The position numbers and the translations under genes were made by a program. The notes under the pieces were generated by a model that saw nothing but the letters and a program-made list of their open reading frames with translations, ran no database searches and was not told the DNA's origin. 64,000 bases of DNA, from contig CAAGLS010000131.1 of assembly GCA_900770845.1 (NCBI GenBank), positions 1 through 64,000 on the forward strand. Direction: 5' to 3'. This document shows, piece by piece, positions 54,799 to 63,755 of the stretch. How positions within the stretch are numbered: position 1 is the stretch's first letter; every line of letters starts with the position of its first letter. Source of the DNA: an uncultured Prevotella sp. Lineage in GTDB: Bacteria > Bacteroidota > Bacteroidia > Bacteroidales > Bacteroidaceae.

Positions 54799-55371
54799 AT
54801 GAGAACTTACACGACAACATTCTTCATGGCTCTTTGTGTGGGGCTGCTGCTTGCATCATGCAAGAAGAAGCAGGACGACACGACCATCATCATCCATAAG
54901 ACGGAAGTGAGGAAACCTCGGGGGACGGCAAAGGTGGGCGACCAGACCAGAAACTATGACTTTCAGTGGCTGGGCGCCAACTATAAGGCTGTGGTGGAGC
55001 GCAAGGCCGATGCCTCTCTGCCTGTGGCCACCGACGATGAGGGAGTGAAATACTATGACAACCGAATCAGTGTGAGGATTTTGCGTGCCGACGGCAGCGT
55101 GTTCTTTGAGCGTGTCTTCTCAAAGGAAGACTTTGCTGCCAACCTCGATGAGCGTACGAAGAAGAACGGTGTGCTCTACAGCATGATTTACTCCAAGGCG
55201 GAAGGCGACAATGTGGAGCTGAAAGCCAGCGTGGGCTCGCCCAACCAGATGAGCAGCGACGACTACATCACACTTACGGTGAGGATTTCCCGAACGGGTG
55301 CTTGGAGCGTCTCAAAAGACTTGCAGCTCGATACCGAGAGCGATGGCACCGAGGGCGACATGGGTGACTAA
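54799..55371 (+). CDS. DUF4738 family lipoprotein
   Basis: The 190-residue exported protein has the lipobox LLASCKK (Cys17). The body matches DUF4738: DEEG-like TDDEGVKYYDNRISVRI, SVFFERVFSKEDF and ASVGSPNQMSSDDY. The C-terminus is acidic. It is presumably attached to the inner or outer membrane; the role is unknown. I start at MRTYTTTFF, just after the -7 box; the longer frame would begin upstream of the promoter. A small gene follows after about 20 bases. Confidence 0.85.
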   Translation: MRTYTTTFFMALCVGLLLASCKKKQDDTTIIIHKTEVRKPRGTAKVGDQTRNYDFQWLGANYKAVVERKADASLPVATDDEGVKYYDNRISVRILRADGSVFFERVFSKEDFAANLDERTKKNGVLYSMIYSKAEGDNVELKASVGSPNQMSSDDYITLTVRISRTGAWSVSKDLQLDTESDGTEGDMGD

Positions 55372-55394
55372 TCAAAAATGATGATATATCCGAC

Positions 55395-55781
55395 ATGAAA
55401 CTGATGACTATGCTACAGGCATATCCTTTTGATGAGCTGATGCCTGTTATTAATGAGATGTTCCCCGGAACAGCAAAGTATAAGGAGCAGTTGCGCCAAG
55501 GCTATGATTTGATGCTTGCCATGCGGCCTGTGCCTTCCAAAAAATCCATTCGATACGAGGTGATGCGTACACCGAACAGCGACTTGGGCTATATGGGGGC
55601 TCAAGACAGTTGCTTCACCACAACCTGGGAGGTGTGTCTGGGCAAGGAGGTGACGCGCGGCAAGGGCGTGGACCTTAGCGACATCGAGATGGTCAGCAAC
55701 AGCTTTGTCAATATGTGCTTGCAAGGCCGTTATCCGAAAGAGTTTGAGCAGGCTCATAGGATTTTGATGCAGAACGACTGA
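55395..55781 (+). CDS. Conserved hypothetical protein, DUF6557-like
   Basis: The 128-residue cytoplasmic protein starts MKLMTMLQAYPFDELMPVINEMFP and fits a small Bacteroidota family I know as DUF6557 (tentative). It has no signal peptide, membrane segment or catalytic motif. The N-terminal half is helical with a YDLMLAM pattern. It follows the DUF4738 lipoprotein by 23 bases and ends before the bidirectional terminator at 55935-55966, so the two probably form one transcript. The function is unknown. Confidence 0.7.
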   Translation: MKLMTMLQAYPFDELMPVINEMFPGTAKYKEQLRQGYDLMLAMRPVPSKKSIRYEVMRTPNSDLGYMGAQDSCFTTTWEVCLGKEVTRGKGVDLSDIEMVSNSFVNMCLQGRYPKEFEQAHRILMQND

Positions 55782-55934
55782 CGGCTCGGCAATAGGGGAA
55801 ACGGAGACCATGAAAGCCTCTCTTGGCTTTTCTCCCGCCATGGAGAATAGCGAACGGTTTCCTAATCGTTTCCCAACCAACCGTTGAGGTGGAGTGGCAG
55901 CTGTTCATTTAAATAAGGTACGACTTCAAATAAG

Positions 55935-55966
55935 AAAGGCTTAACCGACACATCGGTTAAGCCTTT
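55935..55966. terminator. Bidirectional terminator between the DUF6557-like gene and ribH
   Basis: AAAGGCTTAACCGA (55935-55948) pairs perfectly with TCGGTTAAGCCTTT (55953-55966) around CACA. A-rich and T-rich flanks allow use on both strands. Confidence 0.9.
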
Positions 55967-55985
55967 TCATATAGCTTTGAGTGGT

Positions 55986-56462
55986 TCAAAACTTTGCCAT
56001 CTTGATTGCGTCGACAGCACATTCCTCACCCTTGTTTCCCAATTTGCCTCCACTGCGATCCTTGGCTTGCTGCAGGTCGTTGACAGTGAGGAGACCATAG
56101 ATGACGGGGGTGTTCTGGCTGGCGTTGAGACGAGCTATTCCATAGGTGACTCCTTGGCAAATGTAGTCGAAATGGGGAGTCTCTCCGCGAATCACGCAGC
56201 CGAGAATGATGACAGCATCAAAACTCTCACTCTTGCAGAGCTGCTGTGCGCCGTAGACAAGCTCGAAACTGCCCGGCACTGTCTTCACGTGGATGTTCTC
56301 AGGAAGCGTACCATGCTTTTCGAGCGTCTTCACCGTACCGTCAAGCAAGGCACTTGTTATCTCCTTGTTCCATTCGGCAACCACAATGCCGAAGCACATA
56401 TTGCTTGCATCTGGCACTTGGGCTGAATCGTAGTCGGAAAGATGATGTAGAGCGGTAGCCAT
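55986..56462 (-). CDS. ribH: 6,7-dimethyl-8-ribityllumazine synthase
   Basis: RibH joins 3,4-dihydroxy-2-butanone-4-phosphate with the ribityl-uracil to give the direct riboflavin precursor. The 158-residue protein has [10 protein letters not shown] (substrate Trp and Asn region), [31 protein letters not shown] with the catalytic His, and [12 protein letters not shown]. It forms icosahedral or pentameric shells in the cytoplasm. It follows the TPR protein gene by a few bases on the minus strand. Other rib genes are not in the window. Confidence 0.95.
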   Translation of the reverse strand: MATALHHLSDYDSAQVPDASNMCFGIVVAEWNKEITSALLDGTVKTLEKHGTLPENIHVKTVPGSFELVYGAQQLCKSESFDAVIILGCVIRGETPHFDYICQGVTYGIARLNASQNTPVIYGLLTVNDLQQAKDRSGGKLGNKGEECAVDAIKMAKF

Positions 56463-56467
56463 GATTG

Positions 56468-57166
56468 TTATCTGGAAGCGCGCTCGATATAAGCGTCGAT
56501 TTGTTTGGTCTGAACAGTGTAGGAGTTCAGATAGTCTTTCTTGATCTTCTGGTAAATCTCCAAAGCCTCAGCCTTCTTGTTTTGGCTTTCGAGGATTTCG
56601 CCGGCCTGAAGCAGATAGTGGGGGGAAAGCGTGTTGTTCACACCGTCCTTGGCAGCCTTGTCTGCCATCTTTGCAGCTTTCTTGAAGCAGTCGACGGCCT
56701 TGTCCAGCTGGTTCAAGTGGGCGTAGGCGTTGCCTAAGGCATCAACTGCGTTGGGGCTGATGACGGCATCGTCGGAGGTGTCGAACTTCTCCAAATAGTT
56801 GGCAGCTTCCTGCCATTTGCCAAGGTTGGCCTCGCAGAGTCCTGCATAGAGGTTGGCCAAATTGCCGGCATCTGTGCTGCTATAGTCGTCGGCAATGCGC
56901 TTGAAGCCCGTAAAGGTGGCACCGTCGCCGTTGAGAGCCTTGTCAAACTGCTCGGCCATAAAATACTCCTGGCCTTTGGCCAGTTCAGTGCAGGCTTTGT
57001 TCTCGCGGGGGATGGCCACGTATTGGTGATAGAGATACCAGCCAATGCCTATGACCAAAATAGCTGCGAGAACGCCGAGAATCAGCTTCCTGTTTTTATT
57101 TACCAATGTTTCTGTAGCAGACAATTGTTCATTCTGGACTGTTTCCAGATTGTTCTTCTTTGCCAT
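56468..57166 (-). CDS. TPR-containing inner-membrane protein (YfgM-like)
   Basis: The 232-residue protein has a cytoplasmic N-tail, one membrane helix (about 27-47, [19 protein letters not shown]) and tetratricopeptide-like repeats (about 75-215) in the periplasm. This resembles YfgM, a partner of PpiD and the SecYEG translocon, in layout. It precedes ribH by five bases. A TAATTTTG box at 57251-57258 (minus strand) lies 85 bases upstream. Confidence 0.82.
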   Translation of the reverse strand: MAKKNNLETVQNEQLSATETLVNKNRKLILGVLAAILVIGIGWYLYHQYVAIPRENKACTELAKGQEYFMAEQFDKALNGDGATFTGFKRIADDYSSTDAGNLANLYAGLCEANLGKWQEAANYLEKFDTSDDAVISPNAVDALGNAYAHLNQLDKAVDCFKKAAKMADKAAKDGVNNTLSPHYLLQAGEILESQNKKAEALEIYQKIKKDYLNSYTVQTKQIDAYIERASR

Positions 57167-57298
57167 TTATTCTAATTGTTTTTGTTGTTTCTTAGTTGTC
57201 AGTGCCGTGCTTCACGACAGGCACTATGAACCTCTAAGGATTCAGCGTGGCAAAATTACTCATTTTATTGCAGATAGTGAAATTTATTTGCTACTTTT

Positions 57299-57330
57299 TT
57301 TGTTTTTCACTCTCAAATCGTGTAACTTTG
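57299..57330 (+). promoter_or_regulatory. Promoter of recF
   Basis: TTTG (57299-57302), 20 bases, then TAACTTTG (57323-57330), 14 bases before the ATG at 57345, so the leader is very short. Confidence 0.7.
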
Positions 57331-57344
57331 CATCGCGATTTATT

Positions 57345-58457
57345 ATGATACTGAAAAAGATTAGCATTATCAACTATAAGAACTTGCAGGAAGTTAGCCT
57401 GAGCCTTTCCCCCAAGATGAATTGCCTTATAGGCCCTAATGGGACGGGCAAGACCAACTTCCTTGACGCTGTGTACTACATGTCGTTCTGCCGCAGCAGC
57501 ACCACCCCAATAGACTCGCAGGTCATTCGTCACGAAGAACCTTTCTTCGTGCTTGAAGGCCATTATGAGAATGATGCCGGTGAGGAGGATGATGTCTACG
57601 TGGGCATGAAGCGGGGGGTGAAGAAACACTTCAAGCACAACAAGAAAGAGTATCGCCGTTTGGCCGACCATATTGGCTTGATTCCTCTCATCCTTGTCTC
57701 TCCAGCCGACAACATGCTTATCACAGGAGGAAGCGAGGAACGCCGCAGACTGATGGACGTTGTCATATCGCAGTGTGACCATATCTATATGGAGGCTTTG
57801 ATGAACTACAACAAAGCCCTTCAGCAGCGCAATAGCTTGCTGAAGATGGACAACGAGCCGGACCCGGCCTTGTTGGACATCTGGGAAGAGCAGATGGCGC
57901 AAAATGGAGAGGTGATTTTCCACAAGCGAGAAGCCTTCATCAATGAGTTGGAGCCTGTGTTCCAGCACATCTACAGCAGCATATCACAAGACCGCGAGCA
58001 GGTTGCCCTGCACTATATCTCACACGGACAGCGGGGACCGTTGCTCGATGTGATTCGTCGCGACAGGGCCAAGGACCGTATAGTGGGCTATTCGCTCCAT
58101 GGGGTTCATCGCGACGATTTGGAAATGCTCTTGGGTGGCTTCCCCATGAAGAAGGAAGGAAGCCAAGGGCAATGCAAGACTTTTGCGTTGGCGTTGAAGC
58201 TCGCCCAGTTTGACATGCTTCGACGGACGGCCTCGCGCACCACACCGCTGCTTTTGCTCGATGACATCTTCGACAAGTTGGATGCCAGCCGTGTGGAGCA
58301 GATTGTGCGACTCGTGGCGGGCGACAGCTTCGGCCAGATATTCATCACCGATACGAATCGTGACCACTTGGACCGTATCTTGAGCCACTCCAACTTTGAT
58401 TATAAACTGTTCGACGTGATGGACGGACAGATAGAGGAAAGAAAAGAGGAATGTTGA
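57345..58457 (+). CDS. recF: DNA replication and repair protein RecF
   Basis: The 370-residue SMC-like ATPase binds DNA gaps and helps load RecA. Walker A is GPNGTGKT (residues 30-37), the ABC-type signature region follows near 280, and LLLLDDIFDKLD (about 300) is Walker B. The start MILKKISIINYKNLQEV is standard for the family. The frame is open 100 codons upstream, but that part is before the promoter. The DUF721 gene follows after one base, the usual Bacteroidota pairing. Confidence 0.95.
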   Translation: MILKKISIINYKNLQEVSLSLSPKMNCLIGPNGTGKTNFLDAVYYMSFCRSSTTPIDSQVIRHEEPFFVLEGHYENDAGEEDDVYVGMKRGVKKHFKHNKKEYRRLADHIGLIPLILVSPADNMLITGGSEERRRLMDVVISQCDHIYMEALMNYNKALQQRNSLLKMDNEPDPALLDIWEEQMAQNGEVIFHKREAFINELEPVFQHIYSSISQDREQVALHYISHGQRGPLLDVIRRDRAKDRIVGYSLHGVHRDDLEMLLGGFPMKKEGSQGQCKTFALALKLAQFDMLRRTASRTTPLLLLDDIFDKLDASRVEQIVRLVAGDSFGQIFITDTNRDHLDRILSHSNFDYKLFDVMDGQIEERKEEC

Positions 58458-58458
58458 T

Positions 58459-58749
58459 ATGAAAAGACGTGAGGTGAAGAGCATTGGCGAGTTGCTGCCG
58501 CAATTCTTGCGTGAAGAGGGATTGGAGACTCCCCTTCTTCAGAAGCGGCTGCTCGACTCGTGGGAAAGCGTAGTCGGCCCTTCGGTCGGCCGGTATACGG
58601 GAAACAAGTATATCAGCGACCAAGTGCTTCATGTGAAGATTCTCAATCCCGCCCTACGCCAGGACCTCAGCATGATGAGGACCCAGCTCCTTAAACGCCT
58701 CAACGATGCTGTTGGGGCGAGCATCATTGTGGATGTGAGAATCTATTGA
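58459..58749 (+). CDS. DUF721 / DciA-like protein
   Basis: This 96-residue protein matches DUF721, whose DciA members help load the replicative helicase. It has the LLDSWESVVGP and LHVKILNPALRQDL blocks. It begins one base after the recF stop, so it is cotranslated or closely coupled, and its end overlaps the convergent 5-formyl-THF cyclo-ligase gene by seven bases. Shorter than DciA of many bacteria, as usual for Bacteroidota. Confidence 0.88.
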   Translation: MKRREVKSIGELLPQFLREEGLETPLLQKRLLDSWESVVGPSVGRYTGNKYISDQVLHVKILNPALRQDLSMMRTQLLKRLNDAVGASIIVDVRIY

Positions 58750-59276
58750 ACCACTTCGTCCATCACCACATCATATTTGTCAGAGGGCACTTCTTCCAAT
58801 TTTTGGAATGGAAAACACACACCTATTTTATATAAGGAAGGTGCCTTTGCGAGGAAACGGTCGTAGTAGCCTTTGCCGCGGCCGAGTCGGTGTCCATTGG
58901 CATCGAAACTCATGCCGGGAATGAGAGCCACGTCGATTTCCTGCAGCTTGGTGAAAGTCTTACCCGTAGGTTCCAAGATGTGGTAACAATCTTCCTGCAT
59001 ACTCTCCGGCCCCGTGTATTCATGCAACTCCATCTCGTTGTCGGGTAGCACCACAGGCAGCAGTACCCGCTTGCCTTGGGCTACAAGCTGGTCCACAGCA
59101 TCATGGGTGTAGACCTCGTCGGGCAGGGAGTAATAGAACAACACCGTATGCGCAGCCCTCACTTTGGGATGGTTGAGCAGACGGTCGATGATGGCAAGCG
59201 ACATTTCACGAAGCTGCTGCTGCGTGAATTGTCGCTTGCGTTGACGTATTTCCTTTCTGAGTTCTGACTTATCCAT
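58743..59276 (-). CDS. 5-formyltetrahydrofolate cyclo-ligase
   Basis: The 177-residue enzyme converts 5-formyl-THF to 5,10-methenyl-THF with ATP. N-terminal KSELRKEIRQRKRQ, the VLFYYSLPDEVYT stretch and the C-terminal LGRGKGYYDRFL motif are diagnostic. It returns stored folate to the pool that FtcD also feeds, although that gene is far away in the window. It starts one base after the S41 protease gene ends and is the last gene of that minus-strand run. Confidence 0.93.
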   Translation of the reverse strand: MDKSELRKEIRQRKRQFTQQQLREMSLAIIDRLLNHPKVRAAHTVLFYYSLPDEVYTHDAVDQLVAQGKRVLLPVVLPDNEMELHEYTGPESMQEDCYHILEPTGKTFTKLQEIDVALIPGMSFDANGHRLGRGKGYYDRFLAKAPSLYKIGVCFPFQKLEEVPSDKYDVVMDEVVQ

Positions 59277-59277
59277 A

Positions 59278-61065
59278 TCAGGCCAAGTATACCCGCTCTT
59301 TGGGTTTTAGGGCGGGGGTGAACAAATCGTCGTAGATAAATTGTTGGTACAAATTCTGCGGCATCCAAGCCGTGCAATTCATCTGGCTAAGAGGCAGCGA
59401 TGGCATACCGGCCATCGACACCTTGCCATTGGCGCTGTTCAGGCTTGGACGTTGAGGGAACGCTGTGCCTGAGCGGAACACCTGCATGGTGCGCTGGATG
59501 ACGGGATCGCCGGTATTGACATATTGCGTCCAGGCCGATTCGTCGAGCATGTTGTAGATGATGCGACTCAAGAGGAAGCGCTCCAACAGTTGATGGCTCT
59601 TCTTGATGAGCAGGTTACGGCGTTTCAGGCCATGGCTCTCCCCGTAGGTGGCAAACTTCTCCACGATGTTCTGCTTCTTCAGATAGGCGGCCAAATCCTC
59701 CATCGTGTCAAACTGCTTCAGCGTAGGCCTGTTGTTGTCGGTGTACTCGTAGGCATATTGCAGCATCAGTCCGCTTGTGGCAGCCAACTTGTAGTAGGAA
59801 GTGATGTCGGTGGTATCCTCGGGTACGAAGATGTCGGGCGTGATGCCGCCACCGCCATACACCACACGTCCAATGCTGGTGTGGTAGGCAGGTCCGATGT
59901 GCTTGATGCTGTCCTGCGAGAAGAACTCGCCGTGGTTGTAGCGTTGGAGGATGTCGAGTTCATAGTCCTCCTCGTCACCCGGCACGTAGGGCTTCTGAAT
60001 GCAGCGGCCAGAGGGAGTGTAGTAGCGTGCTATGGTGAGTCGGATCATGCTTCCGTCGGGGAACTCAATCTGCTGTTGTACCAAGCCCTTGCCAAACGAG
60101 CGTCGGCCGATGATGGTTGCGCGGTCGTTGTCCTGCATGGCTCCGGCAAAAATCTCGGCGGCCGATGCTGAACTCTCGTTGATGAGCACCACAAGCGGGA
60201 TGCTCTGGTAGGCTCCGCGTCCATCGCTGCGATAGTCCTGTCGGGGCGACTTGCGTCCCTGGGTGTAGACGATGAGCTTGTTCTTGCTCAAGAACTCGTT
60301 GGCCATCTGCACGGCACTCTTCAGATAGCCGCCCGTGTTGTCGCGCAGGTCGATGACAAGGTTGTCGAATCCTTGTTTTGAGAGGTTGGCCAGTGCCACT
60401 ATCAATTCGGGATAGGTGTTCTCTCCGAAGTTCTTTACACGGATGTAGCCCGTGTTGTCGTCGAGCATATAGGCAGCCGAAATGCTTTTTTGCGGAATGT
60501 CGCCGCGCGTCACGGTGTAGGTCTTGATGCCCTTTTGCCCGTAGCGCACTACGCCGATTCTCACCTTGGTGTCTTTGGGTCCCTTGAGTTTGTGCATGGC
60601 CTCCTCGTTGGTGACGACTTTGCCCACAAACGGTTTCCCATCTACAGCGACAATCTTGTCGCCCGCCAATAGTCCGGCGCGTTCCGCCGGCCCGTTCTTG
60701 ATGACATTCTGCACGTGGATGGTGTCTTGGCGAATGGTGAACTCGATTCCCACACCCGAGAATGAACCCTTGAGGTCATCGGCTGCCGTTTGCATATCCT
60801 TGGCGCTGATGTAGACCGAGTGGGGGTCGAGGTCCTTGAGGATTTGGGGAATGGCCTTGTCGACAAGCGAGTCGATGTTGACTTCGTCCACGTATTGGTC
60901 GTCTATGATATGGAGCAGGTTGTTGAGCCTGTTGCTTCCCGAACCGATGATGTTGAGCCTGTTGCCCGAGAAGTGGTTGGAGAGGAACGAGCCCAACAGG
61001 ATTCCGATGATGACACAGAGTGCCATTATCAGGGGCATGAATCTATTTGATTTGTTTTGGTTCAT
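59278..61065 (-). CDS. S41 family C-terminal processing protease
   Basis: The 595-residue exported protease has an N-terminal membrane anchor or signal (about 10-30), a PDZ domain (about 90-175, GVGIEFTIRQD to GPAERAGLLAGD) and an S41 catalytic domain with ESSASAAEIFAGA (nucleophile Ser) and RRSFGKGLVQ (catalytic Lys). A C-terminal extension of about 150 residues lies beyond the usual domain. It is probably anchored in the inner membrane and trims periplasmic proteins. It sits 19 bases after the deaminase gene and one base before the cyclo-ligase gene. Confidence 0.93.
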   Translation of the reverse strand: MNQNKSNRFMPLIMALCVIIGILLGSFLSNHFSGNRLNIIGSGSNRLNNLLHIIDDQYVDEVNIDSLVDKAIPQILKDLDPHSVYISAKDMQTAADDLKGSFSGVGIEFTIRQDTIHVQNVIKNGPAERAGLLAGDKIVAVDGKPFVGKVVTNEEAMHKLKGPKDTKVRIGVVRYGQKGIKTYTVTRGDIPQKSISAAYMLDDNTGYIRVKNFGENTYPELIVALANLSKQGFDNLVIDLRDNTGGYLKSAVQMANEFLSKNKLIVYTQGRKSPRQDYRSDGRGAYQSIPLVVLINESSASAAEIFAGAMQDNDRATIIGRRSFGKGLVQQQIEFPDGSMIRLTIARYYTPSGRCIQKPYVPGDEEDYELDILQRYNHGEFFSQDSIKHIGPAYHTSIGRVVYGGGGITPDIFVPEDTTDITSYYKLAATSGLMLQYAYEYTDNNRPTLKQFDTMEDLAAYLKKQNIVEKFATYGESHGLKRRNLLIKKSHQLLERFLLSRIIYNMLDESAWTQYVNTGDPVIQRTMQVFRSGTAFPQRPSLNSANGKVSMAGMPSLPLSQMNCTAWMPQNLYQQFIYDDLFTPALKPKERVYLA

Positions 61066-61084
61066 CTTGAATGATTTCGAAACC

Positions 61085-61573
61085 TTATTGTTGTTCTTTG
61101 AAATTGTCGATGTCGAGATAGACGACCTCTACTCCGGCCCGCCGCAGAAGGTCAAGTCCATCGGTAAGGCGGTATTGCTCGCCGTAGACCACTCTCTTGA
61201 TGCCTGCCTGGATGATGAGTTTTGAACACTCGATGCAGGGTGAGGCCGTCACGTAGAGCGTGGCTCCATCCGAGTTGTTGTTGGAGCGGGCCAGTTTGGT
61301 GATGGCGTTGGCCTCGGCGTGCAGCACGTAGGGCTTGGTCAGGTTGTTGTCGTCCTCGCACACATTCTCGAATCCGCTCGGAGTCCCATTGTAGCCGTCG
61401 CTGATGATCATCTTGTCCTTCACCACCAAGGCTCCCACCTTACGGCGTTTGCAGTAGGAGTTCTCGGCCCATATCCTGGCCATTCTCAGATAGCGGTAGT
61501 CGAGCAGCTCGGCTTTCTTGTCGGTGCCCTCCATGTTTGACGGCTGATGATTCGTTAGCTCCATAATTGTCAT
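61085..61573 (-). CDS. dCMP/cytidine deaminase-like zinc enzyme
   Basis: The 162-residue protein has the zinc-site HAEANAI and the PCIECSKLI block of dCMP-type deaminases. An inserted TPSGFENVCEDDNN stretch lies before the HAE, as in ComEB and phage dCMP deaminases. It would make dUMP for thymidylate. The start overlaps the end of the M3 peptidase gene in an ATGA, and the N-terminal MTIMELTN may begin at the first or second Met. The S41 protease gene follows after 19 bases. Confidence 0.88.
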   Translation of the reverse strand: MTIMELTNHQPSNMEGTDKKAELLDYRYLRMARIWAENSYCKRRKVGALVVKDKMIISDGYNGTPSGFENVCEDDNNLTKPYVLHAEANAITKLARSNNNSDGATLYVTASPCIECSKLIIQAGIKRVVYGEQYRLTDGLDLLRRAGVEVVYLDIDNFKEQQ

Positions 61574-63654
61574 TTTGTTTTCTTGATGCCGTTGCGTTCG
61601 AGCAGGGCGTCAATGGTTGGGTCTTGTCCACGGAACCGGCGGTAGAGCGTGGCGGGATGCTCCGTGCCTCCACGCGAGAGGATGTTGTCGCGGAAGCTTT
61701 GGGCTGTCTTTTGGTCGAAGATTCCGTTTTTCTTGAACACGCTGAAGGCGTCTGCCTCCAGTACCTCGGCCCATTTGTAGCTGTAGTAGCCGGCCGCGTA
61801 GCCTCCCGCCATGATGTGTGAGAACTGCGTCGTCATGCAGGTGTCGGGCAGTTGCTTTGTGATGATGGCCTTCTTCCAGGCTTGCTTCTCAAAGGGGATG
61901 ATGTCGGCCGTGAAGGGTTCCTTCATGGTGTAGTAGGCCATGTCGAGCAGTCCGAAGCTCACCTGTCTGAGGCAAGAGTAGCCGACGAGGAAGTTGCGGC
62001 TCTTCACGATGCGCTCAATGAGGTCGTCGGGGATGGGCTCGCCGGTCTTGTAGTGGAAGGCAAACGTGCGGAGGAAATCCTTCTCCACTGCATAGTTCTC
62101 CATAAACTGCGATGGGAGTTCTACGAAATCCCACCAAACGTTGGTTCCCGAGAGGCTCGCGAAGCGGGTGTTGGCGAACATTCCGTGGAGCGCATGGCCA
62201 AACTCGTGCAGGAAAGTCTCCACTTCCCCGAGTGTCAGCAGGGCGGGCTTCTCCTCTGTAGGCTTGGTGAGGTTCATCACCAACGACACGTGCGGACGCA
62301 CATTGTTGCCCTTGTGGTCTATCCATTGTCCTTGGAATTCCGTCATCCACGCGCCTCCCTGCTTGCCTTTCCGTGGATGGAAGTCGGCATAGAGCACGGC
62401 GAGGTAGCTGCCGTCCTTGTCGAATACCTCGTAGGCCTTCACGTCGGGATGGTAGACGGGTATGTCTTTGTTTTCCTTGAAGGTGATTCCGTAGAGTCGT
62501 GTTGCCAGCCCGAAAACACCCTTGATGACATTGTTGATTTCGAAGTATGGGCGCAGCATCTCGGCGTCGAGGTTGTAGCGTTCCATCTTGAGTTTGTGGC
62601 TATAGAATGAGAAGTCCCACGGCTCCAGTTCGAAGTCGTCGCCCTCCAATTTCTTGGCCTCGGCCTCGATGTCCTTCAGCTCCTCCTGAGCAGTGGGCTT
62701 GTAGGCGTCGATCAGGTCGTTGAGCAGTTTGTACACGTTGCCCACATTGGAGGCCATCCGGTGTTTCAACACGTAGTCGGCGTAGGTGTCGAACCCAAGG
62801 AGCTGCGCCATCTCTCTTCTCAGGTTGATGAGCTGCCGGCAAATCTCCAAGTTGTTGTTCTCGTTGTCGTGGGTTCCTTCCGTTCCTCTTGCCATGAACA
62901 TCCGCCTGCGCAGCTCGCGCTGGGTGGAATAGGTCATGAAGGGGGAGTAGGAGGGGAAGTCGAGGTTGAAGACCCACCCGTCCTTGCCTTTTTCCTTGGC
63001 CGCCAAGCGTGCGGCTTCCTTGGCCGTGTCGGGCAGTCCGTCGAGTTGAGCCTCGTCGGTGATGTGGAGTTCGAAGGCCTTGTTCTCTTTCAGCAGGTTT
63101 TGCGAGAACTGCAGTGCCAGCACTCCAGCTTTCTCCGTCATCCCGCGCAGCCGCTTCTTGCCCTCTTCGTCGAGCAGCGCACCGCTTCTCACGAATCCGT
63201 CGTAGGTGTTGTCGAGCAGCATCTGCTCTTCGGGCGTGAGCTGCCGGTGGTGCTCATGCACGTATTTGATGCGTTCAAAGAGCCGCTTGTTGAGGCTGAT
63301 GTCGTTGGAGTGCTTGGTGAGAATAGGACTCATCTTCTGGGCCAGCGCGTCGAGGTCGTCGTTGGTCTCGGCGCTCAGCATGCAGGAGAACGTGTTGGAG
63401 ACCCTGTTGAGCAGGTCATAGTAATGCTCGCCCTTGCTTTCGTCGATGTGGATAAGGGTGTTGTCGAACGTGGGTTCCTCGGGATTGTTGATGATTTCTT
63501 CGGTCTCCTCGTCTTCCCTTTTTATTCCTTCCATGAAGGCCTCCTCATAGTCGGCGGTTGTGATGTTGCCGAATGGCACGGTCTCGTGGGGCGTGTTGTA
63601 GGGGATAAGGAAAGGGTTCTGTTTGTGTTGATTCTCTATTTTGTTTTCACTCAT
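61570..63654 (-). CDS. M3 family zinc metallopeptidase (peptidyl-dipeptidase Dcp/oligopeptidase A-like)
   Basis: The 694-residue protein has the zinc-binding HEFGHALHG motif (about residue 480) with a downstream Glu in the WWDFVELPSQFMEN block, the M3 layout. It should cleave short peptides in the cytoplasm. I start at MSENKIENQ (63654); the seven codons upstream would begin at the transcription start predicted from the -7 box at 63680-63687. The deaminase gene follows with a four-base overlap, and it heads the M3-deaminase-S41-cyclo-ligase run. Confidence 0.92.
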   Translation of the reverse strand: MSENKIENQHKQNPFLIPYNTPHETVPFGNITTADYEEAFMEGIKREDEETEEIINNPEEPTFDNTLIHIDESKGEHYYDLLNRVSNTFSCMLSAETNDDLDALAQKMSPILTKHSNDISLNKRLFERIKYVHEHHRQLTPEEQMLLDNTYDGFVRSGALLDEEGKKRLRGMTEKAGVLALQFSQNLLKENKAFELHITDEAQLDGLPDTAKEAARLAAKEKGKDGWVFNLDFPSYSPFMTYSTQRELRRRMFMARGTEGTHDNENNNLEICRQLINLRREMAQLLGFDTYADYVLKHRMASNVGNVYKLLNDLIDAYKPTAQEELKDIEAEAKKLEGDDFELEPWDFSFYSHKLKMERYNLDAEMLRPYFEINNVIKGVFGLATRLYGITFKENKDIPVYHPDVKAYEVFDKDGSYLAVLYADFHPRKGKQGGAWMTEFQGQWIDHKGNNVRPHVSLVMNLTKPTEEKPALLTLGEVETFLHEFGHALHGMFANTRFASLSGTNVWWDFVELPSQFMENYAVEKDFLRTFAFHYKTGEPIPDDLIERIVKSRNFLVGYSCLRQVSFGLLDMAYYTMKEPFTADIIPFEKQAWKKAIITKQLPDTCMTTQFSHIMAGGYAAGYYSYKWAEVLEADAFSVFKKNGIFDQKTAQSFRDNILSRGGTEHPATLYRRFRGQDPTIDALLERNGIKKTK

Positions 63655-63679
63655 ACTAAATCGATGCTTTTTCAATACG

Positions 63680-63687
63680 CAAATTTA
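63680..63687 (-). promoter_or_regulatory. -7 box of the M3 peptidase operon
   Basis: Minus-strand TAAATTTG lies 25 bases before the ATG at 63654. It decides against the longer start at 63675. Confidence 0.6.
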
Positions 63688-63755
63688 GTAAAAATAATCT
63701 TGAACTCGCCTATTTAAAAAGCATATTTAACACATAATGCATGTTAAGGTAGGCC

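Noticed and set aside
57045..57344. 100-codon N-terminal extension of RecF
   Set aside because: It overlaps the start of the TPR gene on the other strand and lies before the recF promoter; RecF proteins start at the MILKKI-type sequence.
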